A DNA stretch of 7,127 bases. Origin: an uncultured Oscillospiraceae bacterium. GTDB taxonomy: Bacteria > Bacillota_A > Clostridia > Oscillospirales > Oscillospiraceae. This document shows, one piece after another, positions 1 through 6,226 of the stretch. The notes beneath the pieces were generated by a model. That model ran no database searches, was not told where the DNA came from, and was given only the letters and a program-made list of their open reading frames with translations. The stretch covers positions 1-7,127 of the forward strand of contig CAAEDK010000305.1 in assembly GCA_900754605.1 (NCBI GenBank), in the 5' to 3' direction. The position numbers and the translations under genes were made by a program. Within the stretch, counting starts at the first letter, position 1; every line of letters starts with the position of its first letter.

Positions 1-25
1 CCCGTGTCCCTCAAGGACAGGTGCT

Positions 26-53
26 ATTATAACAGAGTCTCGAAAAATGTCAA
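26..53 (-). promoter_or_regulatory. Consensus sigma-A promoter firing leftward out of the window
   Basis: On the minus strand the -35 box TTGACA (53 to 48) and the -10 box TATAAT (31 to 26) both match the consensus exactly and are separated by 16 bases. Directly upstream (about 57-82) lie long A-tracts on the transcribed orientation, resembling an UP element that binds the RNA polymerase alpha subunit. Transcription should start near base 19, leaving only a short leader inside the window, in which TGTCC (5-9) can pair with GGACA (15-19). The gene it drives lies beyond the left edge and cannot be identified. The near-perfect boxes plus A-tracts suggest high expression, as seen for stable RNAs or abundant proteins; that part is inference. 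Confidence 0.75.
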
Positions 54-97
54 TAGGTTTTTTGAAATTTTTTTATTTTTTTGAAAAGGAGCAAAAT

Positions 98-112
98 GCC
101 TTGTCTCAAGGC
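98..112. repeat. Small perfect hairpin in the divergent intergenic region
   Basis: GCCTTG (98-103) and CAAGGC (107-112) form a 6-bp perfect inverted repeat with a 3-base loop, next to the T-rich stretch 68-82. No U-tract directly follows it in either direction, so it is not a standard intrinsic terminator. It could be a leader structure of a longer rightward transcript or a protein-binding site. The rest of 1-212 is AT-rich with no coding sequence that I can support. Confidence 0.35.
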
Positions 113-165
113 AGTCCACATGCCCCTGTTCCAACAGAAAATTTCTTTCCAAGAGGATCCCGCTC

Positions 166-195
166 TTTTCAACTAGACAGAAAATATGGTACACT
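166..195 (+). promoter_or_regulatory. Candidate promoter for the FAD-dependent dehydrogenase gene
   Basis: TTTTCA (166-171) resembles a -35 box. TACACT (190-195), preceded by an extended -10 TG (187-188), lies 18 bases downstream. Each box matches consensus at 4 of 6 positions. The same pattern, TTTTCAA then about 10 bases then ATATGGTA, recurs in front of the DUF3842 gene (3243-3271). The expected start near 202 would fall inside the ribosome binding site (201-206), giving an almost leaderless message. Using TATGGT (185-190) as -10 instead would leave a few more leader bases. The call is tentative. Confidence 0.35.
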
Positions 196-212
196 GACAC
201 AGGTGATAAAGT

Positions 213-1832
213 ATGATACGAATTCAAAATATTCCTCTGTCTCTGGACGGTGATCTGGAACAGCTGCGGAAAAAGGCAGCTCGTATTCTGGGGGTCCGCC
301 CGGGAACTTTGGAGGATCTCACTCTAGTCCGCCAGTCCATCGACGCCCGAAAAAAGCAGGACGTCCACTACGTTTACACTGTAGATGTGTCCTTACGCAC
401 CGGAGAGGAACAGGCGGTAGAACGGAGCGGAAAAGGGAATGTCTCTCTGGTTCTTCCAAAGCCCTATACCTTTCCTAGGGTAACGCGGAACGCTTCTTCC
501 ATGCCCGTTGTGGTGGGCATGGGGCCGGCGGGCCTGTTCGCTGCCCTGTTCCTGGCCCGAAACGGGTTGCCCTGTGTGGTTCTGGAGCGGGGACAGGATG
601 TGGACCGCCGCACCGCACAGGTAGAGCGCTTCTGGGATTCCGGCCTGCTGGACCCATCTACCAATGTTCAGTTTGGCGAGGGCGGGGCCGGAACCTTTTC
701 CGACGGAAAGCTCACCACCGGCACCCATGACCCCCGCATTTCCGCCGTTATGGATGCCCTAGTGGAGGCGGGGGCTCCAGAGGATGTAAAGTGGTCTCAT
801 AAGCCCCACATCGGCACTGATATTCTGCGGCAGGTAGTCAAACGTATCCGACAAGAGCTGATTTCCTTAGGGTGCGACGTACGCTTCGGTCACTGTCTAA
901 GCGGGCTGGAGACCGACTCCGGCGCACTCTCCGGCGTGTGGGTCACCTGTGAGACAGGGCGGTACCGCCTGGACTGTGACGCCCTGGTTCTGGCCCCAGG
1001 GCACTCCGCCCGAGACACCTTTACGATGCTCCACCAGGCAGGCATACCCATGGAGCAAAAGAATTTCGCCGTGGGTGTTCGCATTGAGCAGGAGCAGGCA
1101 GCCATCTCCAGAGCCCAGTACGGCCCAGTCTGGGAGCAGCTGCCTCCATCGGACTATAAGCTGGCCTGTCATCTGCCAACCGGCCGCTCCGCCTTCACCT
1201 TCTGTGTCTGTCCCGGCGGCCAGGTGGTAGCCTCTTCCTCCGCTCCAGGACAGGTAGTGACCAACGGCATGAGTCTCCGGGCCCGGGACGGAAAAAATAT
1301 CAACGGCGGTTTTCTGGTTGGAGTTGGGCCAGAGGATCTTTGCTCTTTCGGCTCAGATCCTCTGGCTGGGGTCCGCTTTCAAGAGCAGTGGGAGCATGCA
1401 GCTTTTCAGCTTGGAGGAGGAAATTTCTTCGCGCCTGCCCAACAGGTAGGCGACTTTCTGAACAAGCGCCCCTCCCAGGGGCCGGGATCCGTCCTGCCCA
1501 CCTACCGCCCTGGTGTGACCTGGACGGAGCTGGACCGCTGCCTACCCACAGAGGTGGCAGATACCCTGCGAGATGCCCTTCCTCTCATGGACCGTAAATT
1601 GAGGGGCTTTTCTGCACCTGAGGGAGTCCTCACCGGGGTGGAAACCCGCTCCTCCTCTCCAGTACGGATTCTTCGTGATGAAACGCTTCAGTCTACCCTG
1701 CGGGGGCTATATCCCTGTGGTGAGGGTGCGGGCTATGCCGGAGGCATTGTATCCGCTGCTGTGGATGGGATCCGGGTAGCCGAGGCGGTGGCCGGAGGTT
1801 CGTTCCCCTTCTCCCGACCAACTCGAGGATAA
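213..1832 (+). CDS. FAD-dependent dehydrogenase / NAD(P)/FAD-dependent oxidoreductase (COG2509-like)
   Basis: This 539-residue protein belongs to the uncharacterised FAD-dependent dehydrogenases widespread in Firmicutes and Bacteroidetes; the natural substrate is not known. An N-terminal domain of about 95 residues, rich in charged residues and carrying an SIDARKK motif (42-48), precedes the dinucleotide-binding fold. That fold opens with VVVGMGPAGLFAALFLARNG (99-118), the GxGxxG motif that binds FAD, and ends its second strand with a ribose-binding glutamate (E125 in VLERG). Further family marks are FGEGGAGTFSDGKL (154-167), LAPGHSARDTF (260-270) and a C-terminal FAD-binding segment LYPCGEGAGYAGGIVSAAVDGI-like stretch (499-520). 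No signal peptide or membrane segment is visible, so it should be cytoplasmic. The ATG at 213 follows AGGTGA (201-206) at 6 bases and matches the family's usual N-terminus. No terminator separates it from dapL, so some read-through is possible. The fold is certain; the reaction is not. Confidence 0.93.
   Translation: MIRIQNIPLSLDGDLEQLRKKAARILGVRPGTLEDLTLVRQSIDARKKQDVHYVYTVDVSLRTGEEQAVERSGKGNVSLVLPKPYTFPRVTRNASSMPVVVGMGPAGLFAALFLARNGLPCVVLERGQDVDRRTAQVERFWDSGLLDPSTNVQFGEGGAGTFSDGKLTTGTHDPRISAVMDALVEAGAPEDVKWSHKPHIGTDILRQVVKRIRQELISLGCDVRFGHCLSGLETDSGALSGVWVTCETGRYRLDCDALVLAPGHSARDTFTMLHQAGIPMEQKNFAVGVRIEQEQAAISRAQYGPVWEQLPPSDYKLACHLPTGRSAFTFCVCPGGQVVASSSAPGQVVTNGMSLRARDGKNINGGFLVGVGPEDLCSFGSDPLAGVRFQEQWEHAAFQLGGGNFFAPAQQVGDFLNKRPSQGPGSVLPTYRPGVTWTELDRCLPTEVADTLRDALPLMDRKLRGFSAPEGVLTGVETRSSSPVRILRDETLQSTLRGLYPCGEGAGYAGGIVSAAVDGIRVAEAVAGGSFPFSRPTRG
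1328..1366. repeat. Inverted repeat inside the FAD-dehydrogenase gene
   Basis: GCCAGAGGATC (1328-1338) is the exact reverse complement of GATCCTCTGGC (1356-1366), giving an 11-bp perfect stem with a 17-base loop in the middle of the coding sequence. It encodes ordinary residues (around 372-384 of the protein). It could form a hairpin in the mRNA, but no function is evident and chance is possible. Confidence 0.5.
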
Positions 1833-1840
1833 ATCCTGCA

Positions 1841-1869
1841 TTGACAAGCGGGAAGCCATGGGGGATAAT
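1841..1869 (+). promoter_or_regulatory. Strong sigma-A promoter for dapL
   Basis: A perfect -35 box TTGACA (1841-1846) is followed after 17 bases by GATAAT (1864-1869), a 5-of-6 match to the -10 consensus. It starts 8 bases after the stop codon of the FAD-dehydrogenase gene. Transcription should begin near 1876, leaving a leader of about 47 bases before the dapL ATG. No riboswitch or T-box fits in that leader, so lysine control is not visible here. Confidence 0.8.
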
Positions 1870-1922
1870 AGCAGTCACGAGTCTTTCGACTTTGCACACC
1901 ATACCAAAGGAGCTGTTGCGAT

Positions 1923-3140
1923 ATGACAAAGGTAAACCAGAATTTTCTAAAGCTGCCTGGCAGTTATCTCTTCTCCGAGGTAGCCCGGCGGATCTCCGTC
2001 TACTCCGCCGCCCATCCCCAGGCCAGGATCATCAAGCTATCCATCGGCGATGTGACTCGTCCTCTGGCCCCAGCGGTCATCCAGGCGATGCACCAGGCAG
2101 TGGACGAGATGGGCACCTTTGAGGGCTTCCGCGGCTACGGCCCAGAGCAGGGTTACGCCTTCCTGCGCGAAGCCATCGCACAGCATGACTATGCCTCCCG
2201 TGGTGTAGATATCAAGCCGGAGGAGATCTTTGTCTCTGACGGCGCCAAGAGCGACTGCGGCAACATCGGCGACATCTTCGGCACGGACAATGTGGTTGCG
2301 GTGTGCGACCCGGTGTATCCGGTCTATGTGGACACCAACGCCATGGCCGGGCGGGCCGGCGAGTATCAGGAGGAGCTGGGCCGCTGGTCCCGGCTGGTCT
2401 ATATGCCCTGCGTAGCAGAGAATGGCTTCACTCCGGAACTGCCCAAGGAAAAGGTGGATCTGATCTACCTCTGCTTCCCCAACAACCCCACCGGCGCAGT
2501 GGCTACCCGCGAGCAGCTGAAAGTCTGGGTGGACTACGCCAATGCCAACGGCGCAGTGATCCTGTATGACTCCGCCTACGAGGCCTTCATCACCGAGGAG
2601 AACGTCCCTCACACCATCTTCGAAATTGAAGGAGCCCGCACCTGCGCCATTGAATTCCGCTCCTACTCCAAGACCGCCGGTTTCACAGGTAACCGCTGCG
2701 CCTATACCGTGGTACCCATGGAGCTGAAGCGGGACGGGGCCAGCCTCAACGCCCTTTGGAACCGCCGCCAGTGCACCAAGTTCAACGGGGTACCCTATGT
2801 GATCCAGCGGGGCGCAGCCGCCATTTATACCCCGGAGGGAAAGGAGCAGACCCGTGCTTCTATTGACTACTACCGCCAGAACGCCCAGGTGATCCGGGAG
2901 GGTCTGACCGCCGCAGGACTGTCTTGCTTCGGTGGTGTAAACGCCCCCTATATCTGGCTCAAAACGCCGGATGGGATGGGCTCCTGGGACTTCTTCGATC
3001 TGCTGCTGGACCGTGCCAACGTGGCCACCACCCCCGGCGCAGGCTTCGGCCCCAGCGGCGAGGGATATATCCGCCTAACTGCCTTCGGCGGCGCAGAGGC
3101 CACCCGTGAGGCTGTGGAGCGGGTCAAAGCGGTGCTCTGA
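1923..3140 (+). CDS. dapL: LL-diaminopimelate aminotransferase
   Basis: DapL is a cytoplasmic PLP enzyme that converts tetrahydrodipicolinate and glutamate into LL-diaminopimelate and 2-oxoglutarate in one step. It bypasses the succinylase or acetylase branch of lysine and peptidoglycan synthesis. The 405-residue length is normal for the family. The fold-type I aminotransferase signature is complete: a [18 protein letters not shown] region (68-85), FPNNPTG (185-191) with N188 for the cofactor, D216 and Y219 in YDSAYE for the pyridine ring, the Schiff-base lysine K250 in [13 protein letters not shown] (247-259), and R384 in YIRLTAFGG for the substrate carboxylate. The ATG at 1923 follows AAAGGAG (1906-1912) at 10 bases. 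The gene has its own strong promoter and terminator, so it is a single-gene unit; dapA and dapB are not in the window. The [12 protein letters not shown] context separates it from general aspartate aminotransferases, so the assignment is firm. Confidence 0.96.
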   Translation: MTKVNQNFLKLPGSYLFSEVARRISVYSAAHPQARIIKLSIGDVTRPLAPAVIQAMHQAVDEMGTFEGFRGYGPEQGYAFLREAIAQHDYASRGVDIKPEEIFVSDGAKSDCGNIGDIFGTDNVVAVCDPVYPVYVDTNAMAGRAGEYQEELGRWSRLVYMPCVAENGFTPELPKEKVDLIYLCFPNNPTGAVATREQLKVWVDYANANGAVILYDSAYEAFITEENVPHTIFEIEGARTCAIEFRSYSKTAGFTGNRCAYTVVPMELKRDGASLNALWNRRQCTKFNGVPYVIQRGAAAIYTPEGKEQTRASIDYYRQNAQVIREGLTAAGLSCFGGVNAPYIWLKTPDGMGSWDFFDLLLDRANVATTPGAGFGPSGEGYIRLTAFGGAEATREAVERVKAVL

Positions 3141-3166
3141 CCCCAAACTTCTCCCCTGTCTGAACA

Positions 3167-3206
3167 CCCCCGGCCCCGGATCCGATCCGGCAGCCGGGGG
3201 CTTTTT
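3167..3206 (+). terminator. Intrinsic terminator of dapL
   Basis: CCCCCGGC (3167-3174) pairs with GCCGGGGG (3193-3200), and inside it CCGGAT (3176-3181) pairs with ATCCGG (3185-3190), making a long GC-rich hairpin broken by a small internal bulge. CTTTTTC follows at once. It lies 27 bases after the dapL stop codon and isolates dapL from the next unit. Confidence 0.92.
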
Positions 3207-3242
3207 CTACTTACAGAACAGCGCTCTGTTTCCCCACTCCAC

Positions 3243-3271
3243 TTTTCAAATGAAACAGGATATGGTATGAT
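3243..3271 (+). promoter_or_regulatory. Promoter of the DUF3842 / aldo-keto reductase unit
   Basis: TTTTCA (3243-3248) is a 4-of-6 -35 box. After 17 bases comes TATGAT (3266-3271), a 5-of-6 -10 box with an extended -10 TG (3263-3264). Transcription should start near 3278, giving a leader of about 65 bases. The upstream terminator makes a promoter here necessary. The layout resembles the candidate promoter at 166-195. Confidence 0.65.
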
Positions 3272-3281
3272 AACACCTACT

Positions 3282-3325
3282 GAATCAACCGTAACTCGGT
3301 TTATTCTCACAGCGGAAACCCGCTG
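3282..3325 (+). promoter_or_regulatory. Two-hairpin leader of the DUF3842 gene
   Basis: Two stem-loops fill most of the predicted leader. Hairpin 1 pairs GAAT (3282-3285) with ATTC (3303-3306) and, after one mismatch, AACCG (3287-3291) with CGGTT (3297-3301) around a 5-base loop. Hairpin 2 pairs CAGCGG (3310-3315) with CCGCTG (3320-3325) around the loop AAAC, ending one base before the ribosome binding site AAAGGAG (3327-3333). Bases AACTC (3293-3297), in and next to loop 1, are complementary to GAGTT (3337-3341) between the ribosome binding site and the ATG. I do not recognise a known riboswitch class; a regulatory role is inference. Confidence 0.4.
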
Positions 3326-3342
3326 GAAAGGAGCACGAGTTC

Positions 3343-3759
3343 ATGAAAATCATGGTAATTGACGGCCAGGGCGGCCGTCTTGGAAAGCTGCTGGTCGAAG
3401 CAGTCAAGGACCGCATCCCCCAGGCAGAGGTGCTGGCCGTGGGTACCAATGGCATTGCCACCGCTACCATGCAAAAGGCAGGGGCCGACCATGTGGCCAC
3501 AGGAGAGAATCCTGTTGTCCGCGGCGTAATGGACGCAGATGTAGTGCTGGGTCCCCTGGGCATTGTAGTAGCCCACTCTATTCTGGGCGAGGTAACCCCT
3601 CGGATGGCAGAGGCCGTTGGAGGCTGCCGTGGAAAAAAGATCCTGATTCCCATGAACAGCTGCGGCGTGTCGGTGGCCGGGATCCAGGAGATGGGGATGG
3701 CGGGATATGTGAAACTGGCCGCCGACCAGGCAGATGCCTTTCTTCAGGAAGCCAGGTGA
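3343..3759 (+). CDS. DUF3842 family protein
   Basis: This 138-residue protein matches the DUF3842 family of Firmicutes, whose function is unknown. It begins with a Rossmann-like strand and glycine turn, MKIMVIDGQGGRLG (1-14), that resembles a nucleotide-binding site. Other conserved blocks are GTNGIATATMQKAGA (34-48), TGEN (53-56), GPLGIV (70-75), GEVTPRMAEA (82-91) and LIPMNSC (101-107). There is no signal peptide and no convincing membrane span, so it is probably cytoplasmic. The ATG at 3343 follows AAAGGAG (3327-3333) at 9 bases. Its stop codon is only 3 bases before the aldo/keto reductase start, so the two are almost certainly co-transcribed. A nucleotide-linked role together with the reductase is plausible but not shown. 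Confidence 0.88.
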   Translation: MKIMVIDGQGGRLGKLLVEAVKDRIPQAEVLAVGTNGIATATMQKAGADHVATGENPVVRGVMDADVVLGPLGIVVAHSILGEVTPRMAEAVGGCRGKKILIPMNSCGVSVAGIQEMGMAGYVKLAADQADAFLQEAR

Positions 3760-3762
3760 CCT

Positions 3763-4914
3763 GTGGAAACGCGTATGAACCTGCCTGGGATGGGGACGCC
3801 CACCCCCTCCCTGCTTGGATACGGCTGTATGCGCTTCCCGCTCCGGCCAGACGGCGCTGTTGATGAGGTTCAGGCAGCCCAGCTCATCCACCGTGCGATC
3901 CAGAGCGGCATCAACTATTTCGACACCGCCTGGCCCTACCACGGCGGCGAGGGAGAACCAGTCCTAGGACGCATCCTCTCCCGCTATCCCCGGGAGACCT
4001 TTTACCTGGCCACCAAGCTGCCCTGCTGGGAGATCTCCAGCCGGGAGGATGCGGCAGAGCGCTTCTCCCGGCAGCTGGATCGTCTTCAGACAGAATACAT
4101 AGACTTTTATCTCCTCCACAGCCTGAGCCGGAACACCTGGCGACGGATGAAAGAGCTGGGGGTGGTAGAGCTTCTGGAGGAGGAGCAGCGCCGGGGTCGG
4201 ATCCGGTGGTTTGGCTTCTCTTTCCACGACAGCTTCTCTGCCTTTGAGGAGATCCTTCGGGCACGAAGCTGGGATTTCTGCCAAATCCAGCTCAATTATA
4301 TGGACACTGAACATCAGGCCGGCCTGCGGGGCTATGTACTGGCGGAGGCACTGGGGGTCCCGGTGGTGGTCATGGAGCCGGTAAAGGGAGGCTCCCTGGC
4401 CAAGCTGCCTGATGATACCTGCGCCCCCCTGCTCCAACTGGATCCGGAGGCTTCTCCGGCCTCCTGGGCCCTGCGGTGGGCAGCCAGCCTGTCCAATGTA
4501 CAGGTGGTACTCAGCGGCATGGGGAGTCTGGAGCAGTTGGAGGACAACCTGCATACCTTTCAGAACTTCCGCCCTCTGAACCCTCAGGAACAAGAGGCAG
4601 TAGCTGAGACAGCGAAGCGGCTCCGCCGCCGGCTGAAAAACGGCTGCACTGGCTGCGGCTACTGTATGCCATGTCCAGCCGGGGTGGACATTCCCGGCAG
4701 CTTCCAGGTCTGGAACGGAATGTCCATGTACCAAAACAGGGAGATCACCCGGCGTCAGTGGGAAGGGCTGGATCAGGAGGAGCGGCCCGACCTGTGCTAC
4801 CGCTGCGGCCAGTGCGAGCGGCGCTGCCCCCAGCACCTCCGGATCCGGGCTCAGCTGGCCCAGGTGACCGAGGACGTGGAGGGGTTCCTTCGGGACGGCT
4901 CAGAGCCTATTTGA
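3763..4914 (+). CDS. Aldo/keto reductase with C-terminal bis-[4Fe-4S] ferredoxin domain
   Basis: Residues 14 to about 270 form an aldo/keto reductase barrel (COG1453-like). The tetrad is intact: D54 and Y59 in NYFDTAWPYHGGEGE, K85 in ATKLP, and H119 in FYLLHS. Residues 295-356 carry two cluster motifs, CTGCGYCMPCP (C295, C298, C301, C304) and CYRCGQCERRCP (C345, C348, C351, C355), which should bind two [4Fe-4S] clusters. This links reduction of a carbonyl substrate to one-electron carriers, as suits a strict anaerobe; the substrate is unknown. No export signal is seen. The start is uncertain: GTG at 3763 has AGGAAG (3746-3751) 11 bases upstream, while ATG at 3775 would remove four residues and has AGGTGA (3754-3759), which spans the stop codon of the DUF3842 gene, 15 bases upstream. 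It is the last gene of the unit and has 383 residues as called. Confidence 0.93.
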   Translation: METRMNLPGMGTPTPSLLGYGCMRFPLRPDGAVDEVQAAQLIHRAIQSGINYFDTAWPYHGGEGEPVLGRILSRYPRETFYLATKLPCWEISSREDAAERFSRQLDRLQTEYIDFYLLHSLSRNTWRRMKELGVVELLEEEQRRGRIRWFGFSFHDSFSAFEEILRARSWDFCQIQLNYMDTEHQAGLRGYVLAEALGVPVVVMEPVKGGSLAKLPDDTCAPLLQLDPEASPASWALRWAASLSNVQVVLSGMGSLEQLEDNLHTFQNFRPLNPQEQEAVAETAKRLRRRLKNGCTGCGYCMPCPAGVDIPGSFQVWNGMSMYQNREITRRQWEGLDQEERPDLCYRCGQCERRCPQHLRIRAQLAQVTEDVEGFLRDGSEPI

Positions 4915-4964
4915 TGGTTCCTCAATTCCATTTGACCGTTTCCGAAACGATACAGCGATCCAAA

Positions 4965-4996
4965 GAGAGAGGGTGCGCATCTGCGCACCCTCTCTC
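4965..4996. terminator. Long perfect hairpin between convergent genes
   Basis: GAGAGAGGGTGCGCA (4965-4979) pairs exactly with 4982-4996, a 15-bp stem with only TC between the arms. It lies 50 bases after the aldo/keto reductase stop and 23 bases beyond the leftward TraX gene's stop, as expected for a shared bidirectional terminator. The U-tract is poor: only TTT follows on the leftward transcript and none on the rightward one. A smaller stem, CGTTT (4937-4941) with AAACG (4945-4949), sits beside it. Confidence 0.7.
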
Positions 4997-5019
4997 CACA
5001 TATTCATCAACTCGTTCTC

Positions 5020-5784
5020 TTACAGCAGGCAAAGCGCCAGCCCCGCCAACACCAAAATATGGACTGGATAGAACAGGTAACAGGCCATCTGTACCCCGCG
5101 GCTGTGGTACCCTTGGCGTCCCCGGTAAAGCCAGATGGGGATCAGCGCCAGAAGAGCAAGGCCCTGCTGAGGAAACTCTATGGTCAGTCCCATTACATGG
5201 ATCTGGAGCACCAGGCCCGCCAACAGCCCGCAGTTGATCCAGATCATCCCAGCGGCCTGACCCAAGCGCTGCCACCAGAGACTGCCCCGGAACAAATAAA
5301 ACACCAGAACAGTCAGCACACCAGCCCCATAATAGTCCACCATGGCGATGGTACCCACCAGCCAGCCCACCATAGCCATCCCCGCCGCAGCCAGGAGCGT
5401 AAACCACAGGTTCCCTCTCCGCTTCACCCGCTCAATGGCCCACATACAAAACAAAGCGATCAGGAAGGTCCAGATCACATTTTGGTGGAATGGAAAAAAG
5501 GGCGCTCCGGCATACATCAAGTCAAAGGGGATCTCCGACAGCAGGGCCAGCAGCAGCAGGCGCAGGACGTACCGCCTCAGGTCCCGGGTGTGGAAAAAGC
5601 CCTCCACCAACAGGAAAGCGAAAATAGGAAAGGCGAGGCGCCCCACACAGGTCAACCAGTTCTGTCCAGCTACCAGCGTGGCCCAAATGTGGTCGCAGAG
5701 CATAAAAGCCATTGCCAGAAGGTGGAGGGTCAGACTACTCACACCGCCTGCACTTTGACCCCCATAGTAGTGTGTGTTTTCCAT
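5020..5784 (-). CDS. TraX family membrane protein
   Basis: This 254-residue protein is a TraX-family (PF05857) integral membrane protein. The founding TraX is required for N-terminal acetylation of F pilin; chromosomal homologues in Firmicutes have no firm role. About seven or eight hydrophobic spans are visible. Family marks are CDHIW (30-34), GRLAFPIFAFLLVEGFFHTR (48-67), SEIPFDLMY (83-91), QNVIWTF (101-107), DYYGAGVL (150-157) and CYLFYPVHIL (235-244). D31 and H32 are typical conserved polar residues. The ATG at 5784 is chosen over a GTG at 5802 because AAAGGA (minus strand, 5798 to 5793) sits 8 bases upstream and the previous gene's stop ends just 1 base before it. It is the last gene of the sirtuin operon. 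No conjugation genes are nearby, so a pilin role is unlikely; a membrane acyl transfer role is possible but inferred. Confidence 0.87.
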   Translation of the reverse strand: MENTHYYGGQSAGGVSSLTLHLLAMAFMLCDHIWATLVAGQNWLTCVGRLAFPIFAFLLVEGFFHTRDLRRYVLRLLLLALLSEIPFDLMYAGAPFFPFHQNVIWTFLIALFCMWAIERVKRRGNLWFTLLAAAGMAMVGWLVGTIAMVDYYGAGVLTVLVFYLFRGSLWWQRLGQAAGMIWINCGLLAGLVLQIHVMGLTIEFPQQGLALLALIPIWLYRGRQGYHSRGVQMACYLFYPVHILVLAGLALCLL

Positions 5785-5785
5785 C

Positions 5786-6226
5786 TCAAGCATCCTTTCC
5801 ACGCCGTTCTAAGGCGGCCAGCACTTTCTTCTGTACCGGAAGCCGCTGCGACCTGCGATATTGCCCCCGGTACCACTCTGCCAATTCCGCCGCTGTCTTC
5901 GGCGGGAGCAGATCCGTCAGCGCCAGAACATGCCCCTGAGCTGCCTCCCGCATAGGGGCAGTCAGTTCATGATACCGCTCTGCTTGGCTCAAAGTCAGCA
6001 GGAACTGGGCGGTCTCTGCCGCCGCCTCTGGCTCCAGCCCCTCTCGAACAGCCTGAGCTACCAGTTCCCCCGCCGCCTCATAGAAGCGGAGGTGGCAGGG
6101 CTCACGCCGCGGATCCCGGCCCAGGCCCATGAAACCGTCCCCCGGCCGCAGCTGGGACACCGCCTCTCGGATCTCCCGGTCATATTCCTCCATACAGGCC
6201 GTCAGGGCCATCTTCAAATCATCCAT
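5786..6226 (-). CDS. Hypothetical protein, small, helical, in the sirtuin-TraX operon
   Basis: I do not recognise this 146-residue protein. It looks wholly alpha-helical and soluble, with many Glu, Arg and Ala residues, and no signal peptide or membrane segment. A glycine/arginine-rich turn with GDGFMGLGRDPRREPCHLRF (29-48) separates a short first helix from the rest and is the most motif-like part. Cysteines are C11 and C44. The tail (about 120-146) is strongly basic. It is accepted as real because AGGAGG (minus strand, about 6237 to 6232) sits 5 bases before the ATG at 6226, it overlaps the yigZ end by 8 bases, and its stop is 1 base before the TraX start. Such junctions mean translational coupling with both neighbours. 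No function is proposed. Confidence 0.85.
   Translation of the reverse strand: MDDLKMALTACMEEYDREIREAVSQLRPGDGFMGLGRDPRREPCHLRFYEAAGELVAQAVREGLEPEAAAETAQFLLTLSQAERYHELTAPMREAAQGHVLALTDLLPPKTAAELAEWYRGQYRRSQRLPVQKKVLAALERRGKDA
5793..5798 (-). promoter_or_regulatory. Ribosome binding site deciding the TraX start
   Basis: On the minus strand AAAGGA (5798 to 5793) is placed 8 bases before the ATG at 5784. It overlaps the end of the preceding gene, so the ribosome ending there can restart directly. It would lie inside the coding region if the upstream GTG at 5802 were used, which argues against that start. Confidence 0.7.

Noticed and set aside
22..30. Plus-strand extended -10 like TGCTATTAT
   Set aside because: No acceptable -35 box precedes it; the palindromic nature of the -10 explains the match, and the minus-strand promoter has both boxes perfect.
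151..170. AAGAG/CTCTT hairpin followed by TTTTC, possible weak terminator
   Set aside because: The stem is only 5 bp and the T-run only a few bases, and no rightward transcript upstream needs ending.
27..253. Short open frames on both strands in the left intergenic region
   Set aside because: They overlap promoter elements and an AT-rich tract and show no domain; one also overlaps the true start of the FAD-dehydrogenase gene.
2037..2612. Open frame of 191 codons on the minus strand opposite dapL
   Set aside because: dapL is unmistakable here; the antisense frame carries no family signature.
3964..4836. Open frame of 290 codons on the minus strand opposite the aldo/keto reductase
   Set aside because: It lies fully antisense to a gene with intact catalytic and cluster motifs, has no recognisable domain, and long antisense frames are common in GC-rich coding DNA.
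5020..5784. TraX as a sign of a conjugative element
   Set aside because: No other transfer, relaxase, integrase or attachment-site sequence is present, and the gene is locked in an operon with housekeeping-like genes.
5059..5955. Open frame of 298 codons on the plus strand opposite the TraX and hypothetical genes
   Set aside because: Its composition is rich in Gln, His and Pro with no domain, while the minus strand encodes a recognisable TraX protein with ordered membrane spans and a coupled start.
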